Source of the DNA: JARKQH01 sp964631605
Lineage (GTDB): Bacteria > Verrucomicrobiota > Verrucomicrobiia > Limisphaerales > UBA8199
Reading direction: 5' to 3'
Assembly: GCA_964631605.1 (NCBI GenBank)
Contig: CAZVYG010000060.1
Location: 1 to 34,043, forward strand
DNA: 34,043 nucleotides
Below are positions 25,500-33,429 of this stretch, piece after piece (the first letter of the stretch is position 1; every line of letters starts with the position of its first letter). Under the pieces are notes generated by a model. It saw only the letters and a list, made by a program, of their open reading frames with translations. It searched no databases and was not told the DNA's origin. A program made the translations under genes and the position numbers.

Positions 25500-26891
25500 T
25501 CATTTGGCGCCTGTTCCCGCCAGCACGACCGGGACGGTTCTCAGCAGGATTTTTAGGTCCAACCAGATGGACCAGTTGTCAATGTACTCGAGGTCCAGCC
25601 GGACCCAGTCCTTGAAATCCCGCACGTTGTTGCGGCCGCTGATCTGCCACAGACAGGTCAGCCCGGGTTTGACGCTCAACCGGCGCCGATGCGCCAAATC
25701 GTTAAAGCGTTTGACCTCGTCCACGGGCAGCGGACGCGGCCCCACCAGGCTCATTTCCCCCCGCAGCACGTTGATCAACTGGGGAAACTCGTCGAGGCTG
25801 AACTTTCGCAGGATTCTGCCCAGGGGGGTGATCCGCGGGTCATTGGTGACCTTGAAAACCGGGCCGGTCATTTCATTCATGGCTTCCAGCTCGTGTTTAA
25901 GTTGCTCGGCATTGGTGACCATGGTGCGGAATTTGTAAATGGTGAATGGCCGGCCGTTGAGGCCGGACCGCTGCTGGCGGAACAGCACCGGGCCGGGAGA
26001 GGTGATCTTGATCAGGACGGCAATGAGCAGCAGCAACGGCAGCAGCACCACCAGCATCGCCAGCGCCAGCGTGAAGTCCAGCACCTGCTTGAGCACCCCC
26101 TGCCACGAGGTCTCGGGAGTCGAACTGAACACCAGCACCGGGCGCCCGTGAAAATCATCAAAGCTGGTGCGGGAAATCTGCGTCCTGAAAAAGTCCGCCA
26201 GCAGCCACACTTCCACCCCCTCCAGCTCGCACGCGCGGATCGCCGCCTCCACCTCGTCAAAATACGAACGCCGCGCATTAATGATCACGCCGTTGACCGA
26301 GTGCTCATGCAGCAACTCGACCAGCCGCTCGACCGGCGTCTCGTTCAGGTTCAGTTCCGCCAGCACTTCGATCGCGCCCGGGGCCTTGGCCGTAAGCTCC
26401 TCCCGCATCCGGGCGGTTTCTTCGCCCGTGCCGACGAGGATGAACCGCCGCCGGTACTGGCTGGACACCAGGTTGCTCTGGAAAAGTTGCAGCAGCAGTT
26501 CCTCCTTCAGGAACATCAACCCGAAACTGATCGCCCCGAACCAGATGATCACCCACCGCGCCATGTCAGCCCGGAACAGGAACAGCGCCAGCACCAGCCC
26601 CAGCGCGAGGACGGCGCAGCTCTTGAACAACAACCAGGCGGTCACGCGCCGCGAACAGAGCATCGGGCGGTTGTAGAATCCCTGGGCTTCCAGAACCATA
26701 GGCGCCGCCGGAATGAGTATAAGGTAAAGCCACACATACCCCTCGAAGGGCACGACCGGCTTGAGGCTGAATAAATCAATGATGTCCGGGTTGGACCGCA
26801 GCGCGTAAGCCAGCCAGAAGCTGACCGCGAAAATGCACGCATCCAGCAGTTGGTGGATTTGCATCCGGATGAGGCGGTCGCGGCGCAGCAT
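25500..26891 (-). CDS. Exopolysaccharide polyprenyl-phosphate sugar phosphotransferase
   Basis: A 463-residue polyprenyl-phosphate sugar-1-phosphate transferase, the step that loads the first sugar on undecaprenyl phosphate at the inner membrane. Four membrane helices lie in about residues 10-130, a Rossmann-like domain in about 148-245 (RFILVGTGEETARMREEL), then a re-entrant/membrane helix (about 268-290) and the catalytic domain. Signatures in order: SPGPVLFRQQRSG, YKFRTM, LRKFSLDEFPQLINVLRGEM, SLVGPRPLP and VKPGLTCLWQISGRN. The order matches the WbaP/WcaJ/EpsB-type fold. No Shine-Dalgarno is evident at 26891; an internal ATG at 26861 is possible. Exosortase loci commonly carry such a transferase. 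Confidence 0.95.
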   Translation of the reverse strand: MLRRDRLIRMQIHQLLDACIFAVSFWLAYALRSNPDIIDLFSLKPVVPFEGYVWLYLILIPAAPMVLEAQGFYNRPMLCSRRVTAWLLFKSCAVLALGLVLALFLFRADMARWVIIWFGAISFGLMFLKEELLLQLFQSNLVSSQYRRRFILVGTGEETARMREELTAKAPGAIEVLAELNLNETPVERLVELLHEHSVNGVIINARRSYFDEVEAAIRACELEGVEVWLLADFFRTQISRTSFDDFHGRPVLVFSSTPETSWQGVLKQVLDFTLALAMLVVLLPLLLLIAVLIKITSPGPVLFRQQRSGLNGRPFTIYKFRTMVTNAEQLKHELEAMNEMTGPVFKVTNDPRITPLGRILRKFSLDEFPQLINVLRGEMSLVGPRPLPVDEVKRFNDLAHRRRLSVKPGLTCLWQISGRNNVRDFKDWVRLDLEYIDNWSIWLDLKILLRTVPVVLAGTGAK

Positions 26892-26979
26892 CGGTCAGTC
26901 CGTTCTTATTGCCCGGCCTCCCGGGCGCAGGCGCGCCCGAGACCAAGCCCTTGTGATTTATCGCACGTTGCTGGCAGGC

Positions 26980-27726
26980 TCATGGGGTCGGGGCTGAAGC
27001 GGTCTGAGCTGCGCCGGGGGCCAGGTGCAGGTCCGGCACCACCGCCGCGACGAACTGCTTCAGCCGCTGGTAGGTGGCCTCCTCCTGCCCCGGCTCGCAC
27101 ACCGAAAAACAACTCACATAGGCCCATCGCTGCAAAACCCCCGTCCGGATCAGGCGGCTGGCCATCAGCCACATTCGTTCGAGACCCGAGACGCTGGCGC
27201 TCACCGCATCATCCGCGACAAACCAATAGACGTAAACGCAGCGTGCCAGCCCCGTCTGTCCCTGGCTCTCCAGTTGTTTGCTGGCAACCAATCGCACAAT
27301 CGGCATCTCATACCGATGAGGTTTTTCAATCACGACCTTGTCCTCCAACGAGGCGTTGGCGTCTATGTTCCAGCCCTGGCCGGTTAAACAGAACTGGGGT
27401 TTGTGCAAACTGCTGCGGTCCCGCCCCATCAACACCACGTTCATCAAGGTCCAAAACCCGTCCGGCGCGGTGTACCGCCGCTGCCCAAAGCTGGTGTCCG
27501 CCGGCAGCGTTCCCAAGGTCACTTCGTCCACATCAATCCACTCCGATTCATAGCCCGCCACCTGTTCAGGAACCTCGACCCGCAGCCGATTGGACCCCTC
27601 GATCGCCGTCGTCCGGACCCCCGGCGCACCCAGCTTCTGGCTGCTCTGCAAGTGCGCCAGCAAACCGGCCGTGCCACCCATCAAGACCAGGGCGACGCTC
27701 AGCAGAATCCACTTCTGTTTGTTCAT
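26980..27726 (-). CDS. epsI: EpsI family protein (exosortase-associated, DUF3485)
   Basis: A 248-residue protein with a single N-terminal membrane helix or signal anchor (about residues 6-24) and a periplasmic domain. The hallmark of the EpsI family is present: MGRDRSSLHKPQFCLTGQGW at about residues 99-118. The family accompanies exosortases in EPS loci and is sometimes fused to them; its biochemical role is not settled. Here it is a separate gene, two genes downstream of the exosortase. The C-terminal tail is Pro/Ala rich. AGAAAAG a few bases before the ATG is a weak ribosome site. Confidence 0.9.
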   Translation of the reverse strand: MNKQKWILLSVALVLMGGTAGLLAHLQSSQKLGAPGVRTTAIEGSNRLRVEVPEQVAGYESEWIDVDEVTLGTLPADTSFGQRRYTAPDGFWTLMNVVLMGRDRSSLHKPQFCLTGQGWNIDANASLEDKVVIEKPHRYEMPIVRLVASKQLESQGQTGLARCVYVYWFVADDAVSASVSGLERMWLMASRLIRTGVLQRWAYVSCFSVCEPGQEEATYQRLKQFVAAVVPDLHLAPGAAQTASAPTP

Positions 27727-27782
27727 GTTGCTTTTCTAGCTGACAGCCAGCAAGTGTGGTCCGTTCATACCAGATTCCTATT

Positions 27783-27800
27783 CAAAAGGAAAGCCTTTTG
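27783..27800 (-). repeat. Small hairpin between the glycosyltransferase and epsI genes
   Basis: CAAAAGG/CCTTTTG, a 7-bp stem with a 4-nt loop, lies just after the stop at 27808. Without a T tract it is more likely an mRNA processing or stability element than a terminator. Confidence 0.35.
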
Positions 27801-27807
27801 CGCCGGC

Positions 27808-29364
27808 TTAGCGCATTTTGCGCTCCCAGACCACAAAAGCGGGCCATTGGCGCACTGGAGCGTAACCCTCGGCCTTCAGCCACTCTGCGAGGCTGCCATG
27901 CACGTCATACACATCCGGTTTCGACACAATAACCACGTCCGGCAGGGGACGATGGACCAGCTCGGCGGGGGTCGGATTCATCAAGAACTGCGCGCCTCCC
28001 CCTTCCAACGGGAGACCATAATAGATCGCGCCTTGCTCCGCCGCATTCCACCAAACCCGGCGGCCCGAGCTCAACGCCTCCCGCGCATACGCCGACGCCG
28101 ACCGGTAATCGTCTTTGGCATGGCGGTCGGCCCACCGCAATGTCAGGCACGAAGCCAAATTGAGGACCAGGAATGCTGCGCCCACGAATTTCCCCAGCCC
28201 GCCACCACGGCGCCAAAGCCGAAGCACCCCGCCATGCGCCACCAACCAGATGACCGGTAACAGAGGGATCAGATGCCGGCCCAGGACGCGAAAATGCATG
28301 ACTAATCCCGCCACCAAGATCAACACCGCCGGCGCCAGGCAGATCAGTCCCACAAGCCACGCCTGGCGCCCACCACACCGAACCACAGACCCGTTCTTAG
28401 CGTCCTTCGAGACACTCTTTTCAAATAACTCGAACAGACCCGCCGTCATCACCGTGCTCACGGCGACCGCATAAAGCCCGACCCAGAGCCACAAGCCGCC
28501 AAAGGCATCCAGGCCGCCACCCCTCAACTCCAGGCGTCCCGGACCCAGCCCGCCAAAGCCCAGGAGTTCATAGAAAACAAACGCCGTTGTTTTGAGTGTG
28601 GTCGTCGCGCCGGCCGATGCCCTGGCCCCGAGGGCCAGCGTCCAGCAATAGTAGCAACTCAAAAACAGCAGCATGGCGCCGGCAGCCACCCAGGCAGCGG
28701 CCGATTCACGCGCCCGCCGCAGAGCCTCCCTCCAACCCGCCAACAGGATGAAGAGCGCCAACCCCGCCCCTCCGAAGATCATCCCGAGCAGGCTGCTGCC
28801 TGAGAGAATCACCAGGCCGGTCAGAAAAACCAGGTCGCACCAACGTGCCGGTTCGCCTTCAACTCTTTTGCCGCACCGCAACAAAGAACCCGCCATCAAC
28901 AGCGCCCCGCTCAACTGCATTGTGTAGGGTCTGGCCTCATCGAGATAATACCAGGCCATGGCGGAGGTCAGCGCCAGCACCAGCGCCAACCAGCGGCGTC
29001 CCCCGCATGGAAAGGCCAAAACAAACCAGGGAACACCGATTCCAAACCAGGGAAGATTGGCCGCCCGCAACACCCATTCGCCCGATCCGAACAGCTTCTC
29101 CCATCCCCACAGATAAACCATATACAACGGCATCTGCAGGTCGGAAGCCTTTTCCCGCACCATGCCCTGCCACCAATCGCCAAAGGTCGGCATCAGGGCC
29201 TTTACGGCCGAGAGCGTTTCATCAATCCAAAAACTCTGATTGCTGATGGCCAGGCAACCGACGATCACAGACAACGCCAAGGTCCCCCATCCATTCAGCA
29301 GCCCGGGTCGGTTTCGGGCCGGCACGGTGTCCGCGGCTGGGGAGTCCATGCTCAGAAGGCGCAT
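27808..29364 (-). CDS. GT39-like multi-pass membrane glycosyltransferase
   Basis: A polytopic protein of 518 residues from the ATG at 29364 with about ten hydrophobic segments. After the first helix comes NQSFWIDETLSAVKAL; a Trp-x-Asp-Glu in the first periplasmic loop is typical of GT-C enzymes of the Dol-P-mannosyltransferase/ArnT clan, where the acidic residue is catalytic. Such enzymes use polyprenyl-phosphate sugars as donors. The frame extends to 29454, but that would overlap the exosortase by 77 bp; starting at 29364 leaves a 13-bp gap, and 29349 is an alternative. The C-terminal 100 residues are soluble and periplasmic. Its place between exosortase and epsI suggests a role in the EPS or in modifying sorted proteins; the acceptor is unknown. 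Confidence 0.85.
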   Translation of the reverse strand: MRLLSMDSPAADTVPARNRPGLLNGWGTLALSVIVGCLAISNQSFWIDETLSAVKALMPTFGDWWQGMVREKASDLQMPLYMVYLWGWEKLFGSGEWVLRAANLPWFGIGVPWFVLAFPCGGRRWLALVLALTSAMAWYYLDEARPYTMQLSGALLMAGSLLRCGKRVEGEPARWCDLVFLTGLVILSGSSLLGMIFGGAGLALFILLAGWREALRRARESAAAWVAAGAMLLFLSCYYCWTLALGARASAGATTTLKTTAFVFYELLGFGGLGPGRLELRGGGLDAFGGLWLWVGLYAVAVSTVMTAGLFELFEKSVSKDAKNGSVVRCGGRQAWLVGLICLAPAVLILVAGLVMHFRVLGRHLIPLLPVIWLVAHGGVLRLWRRGGGLGKFVGAAFLVLNLASCLTLRWADRHAKDDYRSASAYAREALSSGRRVWWNAAEQGAIYYGLPLEGGGAQFLMNPTPAELVHRPLPDVVIVSKPDVYDVHGSLAEWLKAEGYAPVRQWPAFVVWERKMR

Positions 29365-29377
29365 CCAGCCGCGCAAA

Positions 29378-30499
29378 TCATCGGGCAACGGCCTCGCGGC
29401 CGGCCTGGATCGGACCGTCCGGCTTGGGCCTGGGGCCCGGCCGAGGACGGTCATCCAGGTACCGTTCCAACATCAGCAGGCCAACAAAGGCCGCGATATA
29501 GGGCAGGAGGCTGAAGATGCCCATGGGCCCGCCGTCGTGGATGTATTCGCCCCACTTTTGTCCCCCGGCCTGGAGCGCCACCTCCAGCGGGATATTGAAG
29601 AACTTGGCGGTATAAGGCGCCAGCCAGGCCTGGCTGCCGAATTCGGCCGCAACGACGATGGAAAGCATCCGGAGCAGATTCCCCAGGACCGCCAAGGGAA
29701 AGGCCGCCGCAATCATCAGCCCGCGCCGCCACCAGGCCCGCATCGAAACGAAGGCCAGGATCAGGGCCAACGCGACCGTGGCCACCAGGCTCCGAATTCC
29801 GCTGCATGCGGCGGCCACTTCGTAATGATAACGCCCCGCCGGTTCCGTCAGCATGGTTCCCTCCCGCACCACATCAATCGCCAGGAAGTAATGACAAATG
29901 ATTTCGACCAGCTTCGTAACCAGCAACCGGAGCCGGAAGGTGATCGGCTCGGCCAGCGACCCCAGCGGAACACAACACGCAAACAGGAAAAAAGGAAAGA
30001 AACTCGCCCGCAGCCAACCCGGTCCCCAGGCCAGGCCCATCAAGCCGTAAATGCCCGTAAAGAGCCCGACGATCGAAACCCGCGGCTGCTGAACCAGGAA
30101 ACCCAGCAGGTGAATCACCAACCCCATGGCCACGAGGAACAGCGCCGGCCACCAGGCTCTCAAATCCTGAGCCAGCAATTCCTCGCGTTNNNNNNNNNNA
30201 ATAATGGGAATCAGCAACGCAAAGGCATCGTCTGACGCCACCACGTCCTGCCCCCCCGCCGTATAGGCCGAATACATCCATTGGAGGAGCGAATGCGTGT
30301 CAATATAGCCAAGGGTTGAATTTCCCAGCGCCTGGAACAACAACAGCCAGGCTGCCAATAAAATCAAAAACAGCCCCTTGTTCGGCAGACGATGCCACAC
30401 CCGCCAAAACTCGAGCCTGAATTCCTCAAGCACCCCGACGTTGGATGAACGGTCCATGCGCGCGATTACCAGGCTATTACATAACCGATCGCGCCCCAT
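29378..30499 (-). CDS. Exosortase, interrupted by assembly gap
   Basis: A multi-pass inner-membrane cysteine transpeptidase-like enzyme that cleaves C-terminal sorting signals, analogous to sortase. The three conserved residues are visible: Cys232 in AAACSGIRS, Arg277 in GNLLRM and His321 in YIHDGGPMG (numbering includes the placeholder gap). About eight membrane helices occur. Ten N at 30190-30199 fall after FALLIPII; frames on both sides agree at length 10, but family members usually have several more residues before the RREEL-like segment, so the gap may hide 10+3k bases. The start is uncertain: ATG at 30457 (MDRSSNVG) is equally plausible. It heads the exopolysaccharide cluster. No protein ending inside this window carries a recognisable PEP-CTERM-type tail, so its substrates are elsewhere. 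Confidence 0.93.
   Translation of the reverse strand: MGRDRLCNSLVIARMDRSSNVGVLEEFRLEFWRVWHRLPNKGLFLILLAAWLLLFQALGNSTLGYIDTHSLLQWMYSAYTAGGQDVVASDDAFALLIPIIXXXXREELLAQDLRAWWPALFLVAMGLVIHLLGFLVQQPRVSIVGLFTGIYGLMGLAWGPGWLRASFFPFFLFACCVPLGSLAEPITFRLRLLVTKLVEIICHYFLAIDVVREGTMLTEPAGRYHYEVAAACSGIRSLVATVALALILAFVSMRAWWRRGLMIAAAFPLAVLGNLLRMLSIVVAAEFGSQAWLAPYTAKFFNIPLEVALQAGGQKWGEYIHDGGPMGIFSLLPYIAAFVGLLMLERYLDDRPRPGPRPKPDGPIQAGREAVAR
30190..30199. other. Assembly gap (10 N) inside the exosortase gene
   Basis: Ten N. The reading frame agrees across the run, so the real missing length is 10+3k bases. Confidence 0.95.
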
Positions 30500-30560
30500 G
30501 ACTCAATGAAAATTGGCGCCTTTGTTGTCTCACAAAAAAAAGCGGCCTGAATAACTGAAG

Positions 30561-30645
30561 CGTTGCTTTCGGCGAAAGCGCCCTCCCAGGCGGAGGCCTC
30601 GACTCGCCCTGTGAAATGGCGAAGCCTCCTGGTCCGGACCAGGGC
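30561..30645. other. Structured divergent intergenic region
   Basis: The 222-bp gap between the divergent exosortase and ceramidase-like genes holds a hairpin GCTTTC-GGC-GAAAGC (30565-30579) and a perfect 16-bp palindrome CCTGGTCCGGACCAGG (30628-30643). An A8 run lies at 30534-30541 and TTGACA at 30681-30686. No good -10 follows that TTGACA at 16-18 bp. Promoters for both flanking genes must lie here, but I cannot place them with confidence. Confidence 0.45.
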
Positions 30646-30721
30646 CACTGCAACCTCTGAGGGGGGGATAAACCACCGGGTTGACAAATGGCCTCCGCGG
30701 ACATGAACTGGACTGCACTAT

Positions 30722-32242
30722 ATGACAACCTCGGATGGATGGCATGCATTAGGTTTCGCTTCAGCGGGGGCGCGGTCCTGGCTGCTCATTGGGTCCGTGT
30801 TGTCTTTCACCCACGTGGTGCTGCTTCTGGCGGGAATGGCGGCCGGCCTTTGGGGTGTCTCATCCGCTGGCGCCGCCCCGGCACAACCCGACCGCCGATT
30901 CCGGGCTGGCGCGGCTGCCAGCAATATCACGCCCCGCCTGGGTGTCTCCATCAACGGCTATTTTACAGACCGGACAGCCACTCACATCCATGATGAGTTG
31001 CACGCCCGCTGCCTGGTGCTGGACAACGGAGAAACCCAGCTTGCCATCGTCGTGTGCGATAGCTGCATGATCCCTCGGGAAATCACCGACGCAACCAAAC
31101 TTCTCATCCAGCAACGCAGCGGTTTGCCGCCCGATCACGTCTTGATCTCCGCCACCCATACCCATACCGCTCCGACCTGCGCTGGCGTGTTTCAAAGCGA
31201 GCCAGACCCGGAACATACCCGGTTCCTGACGACCCGCATCGCGGACGCAGTTGCTCGGGCACTCAACAACCTGGCGCCCGCCCGCATCGGCTGGGGGAAG
31301 GGTCAGGAACCCAATCAGGTTTTTAATCGCCGGTGGAAAATGAAGGCCGGCGCCATTCCTCCCAACCCGTTCGGTGGGACCAACGATCAGGTTCGGATGA
31401 ACCCCCCGATTGCGAGCCCGGACTTGATCGAGCCTGCGGGGCCTACCGATCCCGAAATCGCGGTCGTTTCTGTGCAGACCGCGGACGGGCGTCCGCTGGC
31501 CTTGCTGGCCAACTACTCGTTGCACTACGTGGGCACCACCCAAGGCAATGACATTTCTGCCGATTATTTTGGCGTCTTTGCCGACCGCATCCAGCAGTTG
31601 CTCGGGGCCGACCGGCTGGACCCGCCGTTTGTGGCCCTTCTGGCCAACGGCGCCAGTGGGGATATCAACAACATCAATTTCCGCCAGAAGCGGCCGCCCT
31701 CCGGCCCTTACGACCAGATGCGAGCCGTGGCCGATGCGATCGCCACTGAAACCTGTCGCGTGTGCCAAAACCTGCAGTACCGGAATTGGGTTCCTCTGGG
31801 TGCGCGGCAGACCGAGTTGAACCTTGGCGTGCGCAAGCCGTCGCAAACCGAGGTCCTTCACGCGGAAGCCTTGCTGGCCACCGCGAACCAGCCGCTGAAA
31901 ACCCCCCAGCAAATCTACGCTCGCGAAACCCTCCTGCTCCGCGACTTCCCCGATCAGGTGCCGCTGATTCTGCAAGTCCTTCGGATTGGGGACCTCGGCA
32001 TCGCAGCCATCCCGTGCGAAGTCTTTGCCGAAATCGGCCTCGAGATCAAACAGCGCAGCCCCCTGGCGCAGACCTTCATCATTGAACTGGCCAACGGCTA
32101 CAACGGCTACCTTCCCACCCCCGCCCAACACCGCTTGGGCGGCTATGAAACGTGGCGGGCCCGCTCGAGCTATCTTGAAACCGAGGCGTCGCCGAAAATC
32201 GTGTCGGAGATCCTAAACTTGCTGAACAGTCTGGCGGAATAG
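30722..32242 (+). CDS. Neutral/alkaline ceramidase-like secreted hydrolase
   Basis: A 506-residue protein resembling the N-terminal catalytic domain of neutral/alkaline non-lysosomal ceramidases (Ceramidase_alk), zinc amidases that split the N-acyl bond of ceramide. An N-terminal hydrophobic segment (about residues 20-45, ending SSAGAAPA) is a signal peptide or anchor. RAGAAASNITPRLGVSINGY is the usual entry motif; ATHTHTAPT near 144-152 carries putative zinc-ligand histidines; NYSLHYVG near 264 and LLANGASGDINN near 305-316 correspond to conserved family segments. Many planctomycete and verrucomicrobial members are uncharacterised, so the substrate may not be ceramide. It is the only plus-strand gene here and is convergent with its right neighbour. 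No Shine-Dalgarno precedes the ATG, so the start is uncertain. Confidence 0.88.
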   Translation: MTTSDGWHALGFASAGARSWLLIGSVLSFTHVVLLLAGMAAGLWGVSSAGAAPAQPDRRFRAGAAASNITPRLGVSINGYFTDRTATHIHDELHARCLVLDNGETQLAIVVCDSCMIPREITDATKLLIQQRSGLPPDHVLISATHTHTAPTCAGVFQSEPDPEHTRFLTTRIADAVARALNNLAPARIGWGKGQEPNQVFNRRWKMKAGAIPPNPFGGTNDQVRMNPPIASPDLIEPAGPTDPEIAVVSVQTADGRPLALLANYSLHYVGTTQGNDISADYFGVFADRIQQLLGADRLDPPFVALLANGASGDINNINFRQKRPPSGPYDQMRAVADAIATETCRVCQNLQYRNWVPLGARQTELNLGVRKPSQTEVLHAEALLATANQPLKTPQQIYARETLLLRDFPDQVPLILQVLRIGDLGIAAIPCEVFAEIGLEIKQRSPLAQTFIIELANGYNGYLPTPAQHRLGGYETWRARSSYLETEASPKIVSEILNLLNSLAE

Positions 32243-32330
32243 TGTCTCCCAATAATCCTGCGTGGCTTCGCTTCCGGGCTCGCTCGCTGCCTTCCGCCCA
32301 AGACCGTTATCCCTCGCCCCTCTGTGGGGC

Positions 32331-33059
32331 CTACTCCGCAGTCTCCGTGGCTGCGTTGAGCAGGCTGTCGAAGGGACCGGGAGGGTCGCCCAGCGAGAAA
32401 AGCCGGTCCGCAATATCATTCAACGCCTGCCGGGCGGTTTCAAACCGTTCCGAGAGGGTATTCAACACTCCGGCCAGCTCATAGCGCTGCGCCAGGCGAT
32501 GATCGCTCGCCAGACGGTACTGTTCGCGCCCCACCCCCTCATAGTAACTGAGGTCCGGAAAACCTCGAACCTCCGCCCGGAACCGGATGCGATCCGGAAA
32601 CACCCCGGAAAGAAACAGCGAATAGTTTCCGATATGGAGCCGAAGCAGGAACCCGGCGCGCTCGTCGGCGGCCTGCAATGCCGCCAGCATTTCAAAGAAG
32701 TATTCCAGCGGATTCTCCTGGCCCGGGATGACGCAGCGCGTCCGCTCGGTCCGCGCAAATTCGGTTAGCATCTCCGAGATGTAATCAGCCACCGCCCGGT
32801 CCCGGATACCGGAACGCAACAACATCTGCCGGACAAGGATATAGAAGTAAAAGCGCGTGCTCACCCTGAGGCACCCTCCCCGCTCGAGCAAGGCGCGCAG
32901 CAGGGCCTCGTCGTCCAGGATCAGATCCCGCGCCTCCTCGTCCGCCAAGAGTTTAATGAGGCAATCCGCGTTGCCAATTCGACGGCCCAGCACCGATACA
33001 ATAAACTCGATGTCTGCCGCCGCGAACTGGGCTCGGCAATTCGGTTGTATCAGTCTCAT
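32331..33059 (-). CDS. Conserved-looking cytosolic protein of unknown function
   Basis: A 242-residue protein starting MRLIQPNCRAQF. The frame is open to an ATG at 33116, but a promoter at 33130-33158 predicts transcription starting near 33123, which would leave only about 7 nt of leader; the ATG at 33059 is therefore preferred. There is no signal peptide or membrane helix. It is mostly helical, with a hydrophobic helix pair around FYFYILVRQMLL and an aromatic segment (GFPDLSYYEGVGREQYRLA). No domain was recognised. It is a single-gene transcription unit, convergent with the ceramidase-like gene, with 88 bp between the two stops. Confidence 0.82.
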   Translation of the reverse strand: MRLIQPNCRAQFAAADIEFIVSVLGRRIGNADCLIKLLADEEARDLILDDEALLRALLERGGCLRVSTRFYFYILVRQMLLRSGIRDRAVADYISEMLTEFARTERTRCVIPGQENPLEYFFEMLAALQAADERAGFLLRLHIGNYSLFLSGVFPDRIRFRAEVRGFPDLSYYEGVGREQYRLASDHRLAQRYELAGVLNTLSERFETARQALNDIADRLFSLGDPPGPFDSLLNAATETAE

Positions 33060-33129
33060 GTCACAACATCGGGCTCGGTTCGAACGGCTCGTCCTCAACC
33101 CTTCGCCGGCCCACACCTAACTTCACGCA

Positions 33130-33158
33130 ATAATATAAAGCAAATGACGTTCCAGCAA
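33130..33158 (-). promoter_or_regulatory. Sigma70-like promoter of the unknown gene at 32331-33059
   Basis: On the minus strand TTGCTG (33153-33158) is separated by exactly 17 bp from TATTAT (33130-33135), in a locally AT-rich stretch. The predicted start of transcription is near 33123. Confidence 0.55.
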
Positions 33159-33329
33159 AAGCAGCGGCAAGGCTGAAACGATTGCCATCAAACCGGTCCG
33201 GAGCTGATTCGGGCGAGCCATGCCATCGGATGCCGGCCCCGCCTCTTCGCCTCCAACGTCAGTCCAGCAATCGTTGCCTCCGGCCGCGGTTTCAGGTTCA
33301 ACCAGGCTGACAGCTTGCAGTTTTCCATG

Positions 33330-33372
33330 AAAAAAGTCGGCGCCCGGCAGCGAAGTGTCGCCACCGGGCGCC
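33330..33372 (-). terminator. Rho-independent terminator
   Basis: Read on the minus strand, GGCGCCCGG (33372-33364) pairs with CCGGGCGCC (33347-33339) across a 16-nt loop; GAC and then TTTTTT (33335-33330) follow. It lies about 57 bp past the stop of the PATR-type gene. Confidence 0.7.
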
Positions 33373-33390
33373 CGGAATCCCTTACCACGG

Positions 33391-33422
33391 GAGCAGGGTC
33401 ATTAATGAGAAAGACCCTGCTC
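33391..33422 (-). terminator. Perfect 10-bp hairpin just after the PATR-type gene
   Basis: GAGCAGGGTC (33391-33400) and GACCCTGCTC (33413-33422) pair perfectly with a 12-nt loop, 7 bp after the stop at 33430. There is no T tract, so it probably protects the 3' end or assists the terminator just downstream. Confidence 0.5.
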
Positions 33423-33429
33423 TGACCGG

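Larger units (their letters stand above)
33060..33429. other. Intergenic region between the unknown gene and the PATR-type gene
   Basis: About 370 bp without a supported gene. From right to left it holds two hairpins ending the PATR-type transcript (33391-33422, 33330-33372), about 170 bp with no visible signal, and the promoter of the leftward gene (33130-33158). Confidence 0.6.

Noticed and set aside
30681..30709. TTGACA as a promoter for the ceramidase-like gene
   Set aside because: The hexamer at 17-bp spacing is TGAACT, only half matching, and the leader would be about 6 nt.
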